DNA of 64,000 nucleotides from Malassezia japonica. Taxonomy: Eukaryota; Basidiomycota; Malasseziomycetes; Malasseziales; Malasseziaceae. A program made the translations under genes and the position numbers. Where the stretch lies: positions 558,001 to 622,000 of the forward strand of contig NC_083370.1 in assembly GCF_029542785.1 (NCBI RefSeq), in the 5' to 3' direction. Positions 37,771 to 48,952 of this stretch are shown piece after piece (position 1 is the first letter of the stretch; the number at the start of each line of letters is the position of its first letter). The notes beneath the pieces are model-generated. The model was not told the origin of the DNA. It was given only the letters and a program-made list of their open reading frames with translations, and searched no databases.

Positions 37771-39559
37771 ATGAGTGCAGCCGCACGCACGGACGGTGCG
37801 CCCGCGCCGAAACGTGCACGCACGTCCGCGCTCAGCGCGGACATCAAAGAGAATGAAGCGCAACCATCTGCGGATGCAGCTGCCGAAGAACTCGGCGCGG
37901 AAGACTGGGCGCGCCTCGCCCGGGACGCCGAGACAGAAAGCGTGCCTGTGCGCCGCGACCTGTACCTCGACACGGTACGTGCTCCTTCTGACGCAGATCA
38001 ACCGGAACCTGCTCGACTTTGACTTTGAGAAACTGTGCTCTGTGTCTCTGTCCAATGTAAACATTTACGCATGCCTCGTATGCGGCAAGTACTTCCAAGG
38101 CCGGGGCAAAAAGACGCATGCCTACTTTCACTCGATCAACGACGAGCACCACGTCTTTATGAACCTAGAGACGGCGAAGGTATACGTCCTTCCGGACAAT
38201 TACGAGGTGCAAGACCCGTCGTTTTCCGATATCCAGTACCAGCTGTCGCTCACGTTTACAGAGAAGCAAATTGCCCAGCTCGATGCGCCGGATGCGCCAC
38301 TTTCACGCGGCCTGGACGCGCAGACGTACCTGCCTGGCTTTGTGGGCCTGAACAACATTAGCCACAACGATGCGATGAATGTCGTGATCCAGGCGCTGGT
38401 CCATGTGCCGCCGCTGCGCAACTACTTCCTTCGGGGCGGTGTGCCCCGCGCGGCGCGCGGCAAGGTCGATGTGCGCGGAGCATCGACCGTCTCCGAGGCC
38501 GCTGGCGAGCTTGCGCACAGCACAGAGCTTGTGCAGCGCTTTGCGACGCTGGTGCGCCGTATTTGGAACCCTCATGGCTTCAAAGGCCAAGTGTCGCCGC
38601 ATGAATTCCTGCAAGAAGTTGCGAATGCAAGCCAAGGGCGCTTCAAGCTGACCGAGCAGGGTGACCCGGTCGAGTTCCTTGGCTGGCTGCTGAACCGACT
38701 GCACATGGACCTGGCCGGAAGTGCGTCTGCCGCGCGCAAGCGCCCCACGATCATTACGCGCTGCTTCCAGGGCGGCGTGCGTGTCGAGTCGCAAAATGTC
38801 ATTGTGCGCACTGGCCTCGAGGACGAGGTTGTGGACAAGCTGGACCACGACGGCCGCCGCAGCGGCGGACAGCAGGACGAGAGCGGCAGGGCCAAGTTTA
38901 ACATCAACAAAGAAATTAAGGTGGACGTCTCGCCGTTCCTGCTGCTGGCCATTGATCTCCCCCCGGCCCCCGTCTTCCAGGACGTGGCCGAGGAGAACAT
39001 TATTCCGCAGGTGCCCATTTCGCATGTGCTGGCCAAGTATGATGGCGAGACGTTCCAAGAGAGCAACGGCGTGATCCGGCGGTACCACCTGACCAAGCTC
39101 CCTCCCTACCTCATTCTGCACTACCGCCGCTTTACCAAGAACCGCTTCGTGGAGGAGCGGAATCCGACGATTGTCAACTTTCCCACGGTCGGCTTGGACC
39201 TGCGCGACTATGTGCAAGCGCCGCCGCCCGATGAGCCTACGATCGGTACCGTGTACAACCTCCTGAGCAACATTACACACGAGGCGACGCCCGGCACGGT
39301 CCGCGAGAACAGTGTATGGCACTCGCAAGTGCACACACGTACGGATGGCGCGACCGATGCCAAAGAGGCGGCGCCTGGAGAAGAGCGCTGGTTCCAGATG
39401 CAGGACTTGATTGTCGAGGACGTCAACAAGCAGATGCTCTTCCTCGGCGAGTCGTACATCCAGATCTGGGAGCGCGCTGGCGCCGTACCCGAGGTCGAGC
39501 GCGACGCGCAGCGCCTCGTTCTGCCGCGGCAAAAGCATAGCGCCAGTAAAAAGGTGTAG
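37771..39559 (+). CDS. SAD1: Tri-snRNP factor Sad1/USP39
   Basis: One 22-nt intron at 37975-37996 joins two exons into 588 residues. A UBP-type zinc finger spans about residues 85-140 (NIYACLVCGKYFQGRGKK, then HAYFHSINDEHHVFMNL). The peptidase-C19 domain starts GFVGLNNISHNDAMNVVIQ, in which the catalytic cysteine of active ubiquitin proteases is replaced by Asp, as is usual in Sad1/USP39. Further blocks are PPYLILHYRRFTKNRFVEE and DLIVEDVNKQMLFLGESYI. Sad1 is needed for tri-snRNP integrity and spliceosome assembly. The exon-1 to exon-2 join gives LDTINRNLLDFDFEKL, standard for the family. Confidence 0.94.
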
Positions 39560-39573
39560 CTAGATACCCTACC

Positions 39574-41041
39574 CTAATCCACTGTAAGCTCCTCGTCGAC
39601 CTTGTCGAACGACTGGAAGTACTCCGTAAAGAGCTTGATTTTGTGCTCGACGTCCTCCGAGCCACACACCTCGCGGATCGAGTGCATGCTCAGCTGGGGA
39701 TTGCCGAGGTCGACCGTGCGCACGCTCTTGGAGAGCATCGGGCCGATGGTGCTGCCGCACGCACAGTCGTTACGCACCTCGAACTCTTGCAGCGGCACAC
39801 CCGCGCGCTTGGCGACGCGGCGCAGCAAAAAGGTGGTCACCGCCGTCGACGCGTAGCGCTGCTTGGCGTTGGTCTTGATCACCGGGCCCGCATTGAGCTT
39901 GGGGCGCAAATTGTCCTCGTGGATCGAGGCAAAGTTGGGGTGCACGGCGTGCGCCGTGTCCGACGAGATGAGGAACGAGCGTGCAAGACTCTGATCAAAG
40001 AGCGCCTGCTGGTTCGTCGAGACAGTCGCGCCACGCACGGCAAGCGCCGCTAGACGGTGCACCATGCTCCAGACGAGGTTACTCTCGGCGCCTTGGTACG
40101 ACACCGAGCCCACCTCTTCGTTATCAAAGAGCGCAATGGCGCGGATGGACGACGCATCGCTGAGCGCACCGGCCTTTTCCACACTGTCGATCAGCGCCTC
40201 GGTCGCACAGAAGCACGTCATTTGGTTGTCGACGCGCGGCGAAAAGACAAACTCGTTGTTCAGGCCGCCGGCCGCAGGAGGCTGCGTGTCAAAGAGACTC
40301 AGCTCAAAGTCTTGAATGTGGCTCACGGGGCATCCGAGCTCTTCCGAAAGCAGCTGGAGGAGCACCGGGTGGTGTTTTTGGCTCATGGTCGGCGTGCCGA
40401 CCGCCGCGCTCGGCTCCGCGGACGAGTTGAGCGCATCGGCGAGGCCAAAGATCGGCTGCAGGTTGTCCTCCTGGTTGAACTTGAACGCGTCGTTCTGCGT
40501 GCGGTTCAGGTGGATGGCCAGCGTCGGCACACGCAGCAGCGGGCGGCGGATGTGCACGAGGCGCGACACAAACTTGGCATGCGTGTCGGACGTCGACACA
40601 ATCACGCGGCCCGCGAGACTCAGGTCACGGTCGAACCACGTCGCCCACAGGCCGCCGCCGTACGTCTCGACAGAGCACTGCAGGTAGCCCTCCTTGCTGC
40701 GCTTCGACACCGGACGCACACGGAGATTCGGCGAGTCGGTGTGGCCGCCGACCATGTGCACACCATTGCCCGGGCGGTACTGCTGGCCGATGGCAAACGC
40801 GACGAGCGACGACTGGTTGCGCTTATAGCTGGGTAAGACACGCCACGTACTAATACCGGCCGCCGAGCTCCACCTTGTTGTCCCACGACTGGCTCTCGTG
40901 CAGCTGGACGAACCCAGCCTTCTCGAGCATCGCGACGCTCGTCGCCGTCGCATGGAACGGCGTGGGGCTTGCCTCGACATACTTCATGAAACGCAGCGCC
41001 GCAGCGGGCACCGCAGGGCCAGAGACCAGAGACAGGGCCAT
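39574..41041 (-). CDS. Aspartyl aminopeptidase (M18 family)
   Basis: A 22-nt intron at 40829-40850 joins exon 1 (MALSLVSGPAVPAAALRF onwards) to the main exon, giving 481 residues. Metal-binding and family blocks are GGHTDSPNLRVRPVS, RVDNQMTCFCATEAL, IALFDNEEVGSVSYQGAES, ISSDTAHAVHPNF and CACGSTIGPMLSK. M18 enzymes such as DNPEP and yeast Ape4 are dodecameric zinc peptidases removing N-terminal Asp/Glu. The splice yields ELGGRYYYKRNQSSLVAF, completing a conserved segment. No obvious signal peptide is present, consistent with a cytosolic or vacuole-delivered enzyme. Confidence 0.94.
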
Positions 41042-41064
41042 CGTAGATAGCGTATGTGGAGGAG

Positions 41065-43879
41065 CTACGGAGGCGGCCGTGCAGCGACGCTGGGCGGCGG
41101 CAGCGGCGTGGCAGCGGCCGGGGGGACGGTTGGCTGCGCGATGCGGCGCACCGGGAGCGTGTCGTCGAGGATCGGCGGCGGCGGCGCTTCGGGGACGACC
41201 AAGCGCCCGGCCTTCCACTTGGCGCCGCACGCATTGCACAGCTGCGACGGCCCTTTGGGGCCACGGCGCCACATGGGCGTCTTGGTCTTGCCGCATGCGC
41301 CGCAGCTCTTGATGCTCCCGTCGGGGTTGTGCGTCGCGACATGGCGCTTACGCTTGGGACGTGCCTCGCCGTCCTCGGCAAAATAGTTGCGGGGAACGTG
41401 CTCGATGCGGGACGGCCGCGAAGTGTCTTTGGTATCCGACAGCGTCGCGACCTTGCGCTTCGGCTGGGGACGCGTCGCACTCGACTGGATGCGCATCGCG
41501 TAGCGGTCGCACACGTGGTCCTCGAGCCCCTGGGGAATCGACGCTTTGGCGACCGTGTGTGGCAGGGGGCGCGTCGGAGGCACCGTCTTGAAGCGCGCGG
41601 CGAACGACTCTTGCAACGTGGCGTGCACTTCGCGGTCGGTGCTCGACGCCCACTGCCGCTCGCGCCCGGGCTCGCTCGTGACGCAGCCGGGGACGCGGCC
41701 AAGGCAATCCCAGAGGCGCTCGTCGATGCCCGTGTCTGCACGAAGGTACCATGTCGCCGGATAGAGCTCGTGGCCACGCTGGGGATGCGCCGGTTCGGGC
41801 GCGGCCTCCTTTTTGGGCTTGGGGCGTTTTGTGCGGCCGCCCCGCTTGGCGGAGTCGGGAGTTGTGTCGGGCGCCGGCGCCGGCGTAGGCGGCGTCTCGG
41901 GAGCCGGGGTAGACGTCTCTTCTTTCGGGCGCAGCGACGCGTCAAAGAGCATGCCGCGGTCCATGTGCTCGGCCTCGCTCAAGCCGCTATCGCCTGCCGC
42001 TTTTGAGCCGATGGCCGGCAGGAAGAAGCTGAGCAGGACGCTGTAGCCCCGGCGAGCACCGACGTTGCGGCGGCGCTCGACGGCCATGTGCCACAGGGGC
42101 AGCACAAAGTTGATGCTGGGGTTCTCGGGGAACTCGACGAGCACGACCGGCGGCCCATTTTCTTCCGGCCTGGCCGGCGGAGGGACCATGAGCGACGCAA
42201 TAATTGCATTGAGCTGCGGCAGCGCCGACTCGGGCAGCTGGCCGGTGCGTGCGAGCTGCAAGAGGTTTTGCAGGTGTGTATCGTGCTCCGCACGCTGCTG
42301 CAGGCGCGCGAGGAAGCCAGCATCAAGGGGGCGCGGGGGATTAGGGCGTGGGGGTATATTGGAGGGACCAGGGTTGGGCGGGCTGGAAGTAGAAGGAGCA
42401 GTAGAAGCCGAAGGTGTAGAAGGAGCAGCAGGTGCAGTATTCGTAGGGGGATTAGGAGAAGCAGCGCCAGATGCAGCGCCGGAAGGGGCACCAGGAGGAG
42501 CGCCAGGAGGAGCGCCAGAAGGAGCGTCAGGAGCGGTTCCAGCAGGAGCAGTTCCCATCTGAGCACCAGTGCCACTCACAGGCGGGCCACTAGGCGCACT
42601 AGCAGGAGCACCCCTAGGACTACCACCCGGTGCACCGGCCGTGCTTGGCACACCAGCAGTACCAGGCGCAGCACTTGCTGAGCTAGACCCCGCACCGCTA
42701 CCCGCAGCCGCTTTTTCATCGCTAGGGCCCACTGGACGCGGCGCCTCATGCGCTGCATTTCCCGGTGCAAGACTCTCGGCACTGGCGGGCTGGCCTGGAG
42801 GTGTGCCAATCAGTCCTGGACGCGGCCGCGCCTCGTACGACGGCGGCCGAATGTACCCCTCGTGCGACCGAATGTACCCCTCGCCCGGCGGCGGGCGCAC
42901 CGACGCAGGGTATTGCACCATTCCGTACCGAGGCTTTTCCTTTGGTCGCGGCTTGGCATAGTTCGGCGATACGCTTGCACGCAGCTCCCAGAAACGCACG
43001 CCATAGTATACCATGGGCCCCACACGCACGTCTGCGCGCCCAAGGGGCATCAGGGTATGTGGCTTGTGCGGATCGATGCCTTGGAGCAGCGCGCGCGGCA
43101 CGAGATCAAAGTGCTCGATCCCGGACCGCTGGCGGTGGCTAAAGGGCGGCAGAACTTGCAGCATGTGCATCATGCGCGTCTGGCGCAGGGCCTGTAGGAG
43201 CACGAGACTGGGTTAGATGGACGACGTACCTCTTTTCTAGCGGCTCGCTCTCTTCGTCGTCGGCGGCACCGGTCGTCGGCAGCGCAAACGGGAGCACAAG
43301 CTCGGGCAGCACTTTGCGTGCGCCGCCACCAGCAGTGAGAAAGCCAGGCGGCGGCACATCCTGGCCGGCCATGCCGATACTGCCGCCTGTGAGAGCCGAC
43401 AGCGCGACGTTCTTGGCACGGTTTGCGTGCGACGACGGTTTGGGCTTCTTGGGCGGCTGCGGTGCCGGCGGGCGTGGCGGGCCATATGTCCCAGGCGGGC
43501 GGGGCACGTACGGCGCGGCATGCGGCGGCGGCGTGTACGTTGGCGGCACGCCGACGCGGTTCAGCACCGTGCCCGGCGGCGGCGGCCACGGCCGGGCCTG
43601 GGCAGTTGGCGCCGGGCGGGGGTACGCAGAGTGCGGCACCGTCGGCGTCCGCAGGCCAGGGCCGCTGTACGCGACGCTCCCGCTCGGCACGCGCGGCACG
43701 CTATATACATTCGAGGCGGGCACCGTATTTTGGGCGGTGCTTGGCGCGCTCGGCGCGGGCGCTGCGGCCGGGGCTGCCGGCGCAGGCGCCCCGCCATCAC
43801 TTGTGCGGCGTGCGGCATCGTCCTGTGCCGCACCCGCGTCACGCGGCGTGCTCTCCGCACTCGCACCCGCGGCGTCCAT
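41065..43879 (-). CDS. GATA-type zinc-finger protein, proline/alanine-rich
   Basis: One 22-nt intron at 43208-43229 gives 930 residues. Near the C-terminus is a single GATA finger: SCGACGKTKTPMWRRGPKG, then LCNACGAKWKAGRL (Cx2C...Cx2C with TPMWRRGP). A conserved-looking domain around residues 205-300 includes LLQALRQTRMMHMLQVLPPF and LMPLGRADVRVGPMVYYGV. Long Ala/Pro/Ser linkers surround it, with an APSGAPPGAPPGAP-type tract near residues 430-450. A second structured part, around HELYPATWYLRADTGIDERL, precedes the finger. In some fungi GATA fingers are attached to chromatin-remodelling subunits. The layout suggests a chromatin or transcription role, but I cannot name the family. Starts 20 nt from the divergent PPR gene. 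Confidence 0.75.
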
Positions 43880-43899
43880 GATGGTCGTGAAGAAGCCCG

Positions 43900-46128
43900 A
43901 TGGCCCGATCTCTTGTCATGCGCCATGCGCTTTGGTTCGGCATGAAGGTCGTGCCCGGGGCCATGCCGGCCGCGCGCATGCGCTTTTCCGCGTGTGCGCG
44001 GTACAGCACAGGGGCGCGGCGGTACATTGCGCCACAAGAGCTGGAGCGCGTCGCCAAGCGCCTCGGTCATGCGCTCGACGAGAGGTTGCACGATGCACTC
44101 ACCATGTACCTGCGCACTTCGCGCGACGCACGTATGCGGCGTACGGCGAGCACAGCGCTCGCATCGCTGGCGCAGCGCGAGGAACTCGATGCGCCGCTCG
44201 TCTCGCTTGCGCTGGCGGCCAAGCTTGCGGTGAGCGACGGCCGTGTCCTCGATATTCTCAACGAGCTGCAAGAGGCGCACCCGGCGTGGAAGCCGACGGC
44301 CGCCGACTATACCCATTTGCTACATACGCTATGCCGCCAGCGCGATGCAGATGCGCTTCTTGTGTGGGACACGATGCGTGCAGAAGGCATCCATATCCCG
44401 ATGAATGCCGTGAATGCGACGATTGCCACGGCGCTTGTGCATGCGCCGATGGAGCGTGTACGCACACTTCTCGACGAGGCCGGGGGCATTTATGCGCTCG
44501 ACAAGGTTGGGTGCACGTCGCTCCTCCAGGGCCTGTGCCACCGCTACGCAGACGCGGAGGACAGGAGCGAAGTCTACCCAGACACACTCGACGGCCCGAC
44601 GCTCGACGAACTGCATGCGGTCGCCTTGCGCCTCCATGCACTCCTCCAAGATACCAATGATGGCGTCGGCTGGCACGCGTACCTGACATACGTCGGCCTA
44701 TGCGACGGCCCATCGGCTGCGACCGACGCAGCGGCGGAGCTAGTCCGTGCGCGAACGCTCGTTCCCGACGCATGGACGCTGTCGACGCTTGCGCTGTGTC
44801 ACGCCCACCATGCGCCGCCCCAGTCGTGCGACGAGGCGCTGGAATGCCTCGATATGCTCGAGCGTGCAATCCATATCCGCCCTGGGCGCTACGTTGTCGC
44901 CATGATGATCCAGTGTATTCTCGGCCATGCGGTGCGCATCGGCACACGGCGCGTGCGTGCCACGCCGGATCCCGGCCAGACGGTCGAGGCCCAGGCACTG
45001 TACCAAGAAGCGCGCACCCTGTACAATCTCCGCCCCGACGCGGCGCTGGTGCATCCGCTGATCGAGGCACACTGCAACGCATTTGTGCCGGCGATTGACG
45101 CGGCGTACGCACTGCTGCGCGACCTGCTTCCTCCCCCACGCTCGCTGCTGGACCGCTGGAAAAAGCCGCCTGCGCCGCTGACGGATCTCGGCACGTTTTA
45201 TCCGATCGTCATGGCGTGTGCCCGTCTGCACGATATCCCCCGCGCCCTTGCGCTGCTGAAGCAGATGGACAACATTGCGATTCCACCCCATGTGGCCACG
45301 ACGCTTGTGCTGCGCCTATGGGAGGTATGCATGACCTTTGACGAGGCTTGGCAGGTCTACCAGGCCGTGCATGCGATCGGTCAGCTTGACGAGGGCTCGT
45401 ACGCGCAGCTCGTCGCGGCGTGCTGCCGTCTGCACCTGTACGAGGACCCTGAGAAGGAGCCATGCAGTGTTCCGCCTGTGTATCCGTTGCAGATCCTCGG
45501 CGACATGCGTGCGGCCAAGCTGCATCCCCCGCCCAAGACGTATACGGTACTGCTCGACTACTATGCCAAGTCGCCTCGGGCGACGCTCGCTGGCGTCCAT
45601 GCGACGCACGAGCTGATCAAGCGCGACGTCCACCTCGAGCCGGACCTGGTCTTGATCAACACGCTGATGAATGCGTACAGCCACGTCGACGCGCCCGCAC
45701 ACGTCCTCGGCATATGGGACCGCCTCGTGGTGCTGTGCACAAATGCAGACAAGCTCGCGTTTATGGACGAAGTGAGCCTCGTCGTGGTGCTCGACGCGTG
45801 CGGCCACGCTGGCCTGCTGAGTGCCGCACGCCGTGCGCTCGACACGGCGCGGCAGCTTGAGCGGGGGCGCGGCGTGCTCGTCGGCAAAGACGCGCAGGAC
45901 GCGTGGATCGAGTGTCTGGCGCGGTGCGGGCGCATGGCCGAGGCGATCGACGTCGTGTTTGGCATGCCCCCCGAGCTGCCCGACCAAAAGACGCTCGAGA
46001 CGCTGCTGCGTTTTGGCGCTTCGGCGCGGCAGCGTGGCGCGCTCTCGAACGAGATGTGGACGGCGCTGCGCGAGCGCATAGCGCGCACGTTCCCTGCGCA
46101 CTATCCCCACGTAGCGCATATCGCGTAA
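43900..46128 (+). CDS. PPR-like mitochondrial protein
   Basis: This is an intronless gene of 742 residues. The N-terminus is a mitochondrial-type presequence (MARSLVMRHALWF, then MRFSACARYSTGARRY with an R-Y-S cleavage-like site). The rest is helical with many roughly 35-residue helix-turn-helix units. Examples are DYTHLLHTLCRQRDADALL, LVLINTLMNAYSHVDAPAH and AWIECLARCGRMAEAIDVVF, the pattern of pentatricopeptide repeats. Such proteins bind organellar RNA for processing or translation. Individual repeats are degenerate and no specific orthologue is recognised. Confidence 0.75.
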   Translation: MARSLVMRHALWFGMKVVPGAMPAARMRFSACARYSTGARRYIAPQELERVAKRLGHALDERLHDALTMYLRTSRDARMRRTASTALASLAQREELDAPLVSLALAAKLAVSDGRVLDILNELQEAHPAWKPTAADYTHLLHTLCRQRDADALLVWDTMRAEGIHIPMNAVNATIATALVHAPMERVRTLLDEAGGIYALDKVGCTSLLQGLCHRYADAEDRSEVYPDTLDGPTLDELHAVALRLHALLQDTNDGVGWHAYLTYVGLCDGPSAATDAAAELVRARTLVPDAWTLSTLALCHAHHAPPQSCDEALECLDMLERAIHIRPGRYVVAMMIQCILGHAVRIGTRRVRATPDPGQTVEAQALYQEARTLYNLRPDAALVHPLIEAHCNAFVPAIDAAYALLRDLLPPPRSLLDRWKKPPAPLTDLGTFYPIVMACARLHDIPRALALLKQMDNIAIPPHVATTLVLRLWEVCMTFDEAWQVYQAVHAIGQLDEGSYAQLVAACCRLHLYEDPEKEPCSVPPVYPLQILGDMRAAKLHPPPKTYTVLLDYYAKSPRATLAGVHATHELIKRDVHLEPDLVLINTLMNAYSHVDAPAHVLGIWDRLVVLCTNADKLAFMDEVSLVVVLDACGHAGLLSAARRALDTARQLERGRGVLVGKDAQDAWIECLARCGRMAEAIDVVFGMPPELPDQKTLETLLRFGASARQRGALSNEMWTALRERIARTFPAHYPHVAHIA

Positions 46129-46140
46129 TGTACTATACAG

Positions 46141-46849
46141 CTACACCCACTCGGGCTTGGCGACCTTGCGCTGCTCGGTCGCGCCAGTGACCGGATCGGT
46201 CATCTCCTTCCAGCTTACCGGCTGCATTGCACGTCCAGACGGCGCCCAGCCATCGGACGCGCTCGTGTCACTGCTTGTCGCGTGCACGACACCGAGATGG
46301 TTGCCGGCCGTCGACAGGTAGTACGAGCGAGCATCGCCGAGCGAAATGACCGTGGCGCGGATAATGTCGCCTGGGCGGAAGCACTCTTTGAGCACGACCG
46401 AGTCTTTTTCCGTGCTGCGCACGTCCTGCGCGCGGATCACGCCCTGGAAGTCGGTGCCGTCGATGCCTTCGCCGGCCGCATGGTTGCCACGCGCGCCGGC
46501 GCCGTGGCCGAGCGCGCCGCCGCACGGGATATCGTTCACGACGAGGATCGACACGGTCGCCTGCCGCGGCGTCACACGCGTCACGCGCCCAATGATCTGC
46601 ATTAGTCTAGCCACGTACCGTGCTTTCCGGCTCGGGAAGGACGAGCGGAGGCTTGGTGCCCGTCACCTTGGCGATTGCGTTTGCACCGCTGCGCCGCCGC
46701 GCAGGGTCGTCGAGATTGTGTTCGGCATGTCCCACGCGGCTCGCAACGAGGTACTCGCCGATCGAGTACGTTCCGGCGCCCGCCCCGACGTTGGACCGCG
46801 GCGGAAGATTCAGCGGCTGGCCTGGCAGGACCAGCGGCGCTTCGCTCAT
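46141..46849 (-). CDS. CSL4: RNA exosome cap subunit Csl4
   Basis: One 22-nt intron at 46597-46618 yields 228 residues. The N-terminus SEAPLVLPGQPLNLP and the block GTYSIGEYLVASRVG match the N-terminal domain of Csl4/EXOSC1. After splicing comes an S1-like domain (IIGRVTRVTPRQATVSILVV, then DFQGVIRAQDVRSTEKDSV and FRPGDIIRATVISLGDARSY) and a short C-terminal strand with YYLSTAGNHLGVV. Csl4 caps the eukaryotic exosome and helps recruit nuclear co-factors. The Csl4 zinc-ribbon cysteines found in archaeal proteins are not evident. Confidence 0.9.
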
Positions 46850-46890
46850 CGTAGTGGAGAGCCACGTGGGAATTTTTTTGGTTTCTGACC

Positions 46891-48866
46891 ATGCCGCCCA
46901 AGAGCAAGTGGCGCCAGCCGGACGCGGTGCACTTCCAGGTGGTGCACCGCTCGCAGCGTGACGCCGATCCGGAAGCGGGACCCCATGTTTTGAAACCATT
47001 CCGGCCTCTGAACGAGCAAAAGGTGCGTGGTCGTGCTAATCCAGGGAAAAACGCGTGCCGATCTCGCGCGCGAGGATCCGGCGCTGGCCGAGAGCAGCAA
47101 ATCGCGCAGCAATGTCGGCGAGGCGGCGCTGTATGGCGTGTACTATGATGATACCGACTATGACTATATGCAGCATCTGCGTCCGATGAACGATGCTGAG
47201 AATAGCAAGCACGGCGGCGTCGACGAGGAGGACGACACGGATGCCGTGTGGGTCCCGTCGGCGGTCCAGCCCAAGGACCGTGCGCCAAAGAGCTTCGCAT
47301 TAAAGGAGGAGAAGGAGCAGGAGCCGACGCTCATGCTGCCTGCGTCTGCGTTTGCATCGAACGAGACGCCGCTGGAATACTCGTCGCCATACGACGTCGA
47401 CCCATCGCTGCAAGGCCTGCAGCCCGACATGGACCCCCACCTGCGCCAGACGCTCGAGGCGCTGGACGACGAGGAGTTTGTCGACGACGATCTCGGTGAC
47501 GACTTCTTTGGCGGCCTGATCCAGGAAGGCCAGTGGGACGGCAAGCGCGATGCGGCCGATACGTGGCGCGACGAAGCGCCGGAAGGCGACGCCATCTGGC
47601 TCGATCCGGTCCAGCGTGCGCTGCGTGAGCGCGAAGAGGCCGAGAAAGATGGCAAGGAGCTCAGTCTCGAGGCGCGTATTGCGCTCTTTAAGCATAACCA
47701 GGCCCAGGCGACGTCCGACGACGAGCTCTCGGACGCAGAGACGGCGGAGGCGCGCGACCAGCTCGGCGGCCTGCCCGCCGCGATGCCCAAGGCGATGCGT
47801 GCCCCCGGCTCCGTCTCGTCCACCGGCTCGGCGCTCGGCAAGTCGGGGCGCCCAGGCGCGCTGGCGCGCCGTGCCGCGTCGACAAAGGCGGGGAGCGTCG
47901 GCGGTGGCTCGACGGTGTGGTCGATGAGCTCGTCGGCAATGTTCCGCAACCAGGGCCTGACGGACCTCGACGACCGCTTCGACCGCGTCCTGCGCAAGTA
48001 CGGCGTCGAGACGGGCGACGGCGATCTCGATGCGCTCGCGGAGGAAGAGGACGAAGAGGAGGAAGAGCTCGATCACGACATGGTCGAGCAGATGACGCGC
48101 GGCGACTTTGACAAGATCATGGACGAGTTCCTCGACAAGCACGAGGTCGTTGCCGGCAAGATGCGGCCGGTGCTCGGCGACCGCACGACGACCGCCGACG
48201 AGAAGCTCGAGATGATCCGCAAGGGTCTCGGCGAAGTGCGCATCACCGACAATGGCCAGGACGTCGACTCGCCTGCGTCCGAGAACCCCTTCTTGAATCC
48301 CAGCATTATCGGCGCGGACCGCGAGCAGTGGGACGTGCAGACGGTCCAGACGACCAAGACCAACCTCGAGAACCACCCGCGGACGATTGCAGCGGCCGAG
48401 AGCGTCGCGCCGACCGCGTCGCGTGCGCCGACCGTGATCGGGGCGCGTGCGCGCATGCTCGAGGCGGACGAGAAGCGCATTCCCAAGATCAAGATCCATC
48501 CCCGTACCGGCGTGCCCCAGATTGTCGGCTACACGGTTGCGCAAAAGGACAAAAAGGCCCAGGAGCCTGCCGAGCCTACCGAATCTACACAAGAGCCCGA
48601 GGCGGAGCTGTCAGACTCGGACTCGGACGAGCGACGTACGTACTACCCCTACTGACCCAGCCGCCCTTCCCCACAAGCGCGACCGGAACGAGTCCAAAGA
48701 GGCGCGGCGCGCCCGGAAAGAAGCCGTCAAGCTCGAAAAGCAGACACGCCGCGCGGACAAGTCCGCCACGAAAAAGTCCTTTGCCGACGAGCGCAAGCGC
48801 CAGCTGCACGCCGCGCAGCGGCAGCACGAGGCGACCGGCGGCCAAGCCGCAGCGCACCTCGCGTAG
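46891..48866 (+). CDS. LTV1: 40S ribosome biogenesis factor Ltv1
   Basis: Introns of 22 nt (47023-47044) and 25 nt (48636-48660) give 642 residues. Exon 1 opens MPPKSKWRQPDAVHFQVVH, the FxLVHRSQ-type start of Ltv1, and continues DADPEAGPHVLKPF. Typical acidic and helical segments follow: ALYGVYYDDTDYDYMQHLRP, FVDDDLGDDFFGGL and DLDDRFDRVLRKYG. The last exon encodes a strongly basic helix (NESKEARRARKEAVKLEKQT). Ltv1 is a late-acting export and assembly factor for pre-40S subunits. The second intron is needed to reach this basic tail; without it the frame stops after RRTYYPY. Confidence 0.92.
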
Positions 48867-48952
48867 AACCGTAATAAATCGGGCGATCGGGCCACGTGGC
48901 ATAGGCGTGCAGCTTCTAAACGCGGTGCTGAACGGACTTACGCCATTCGACC

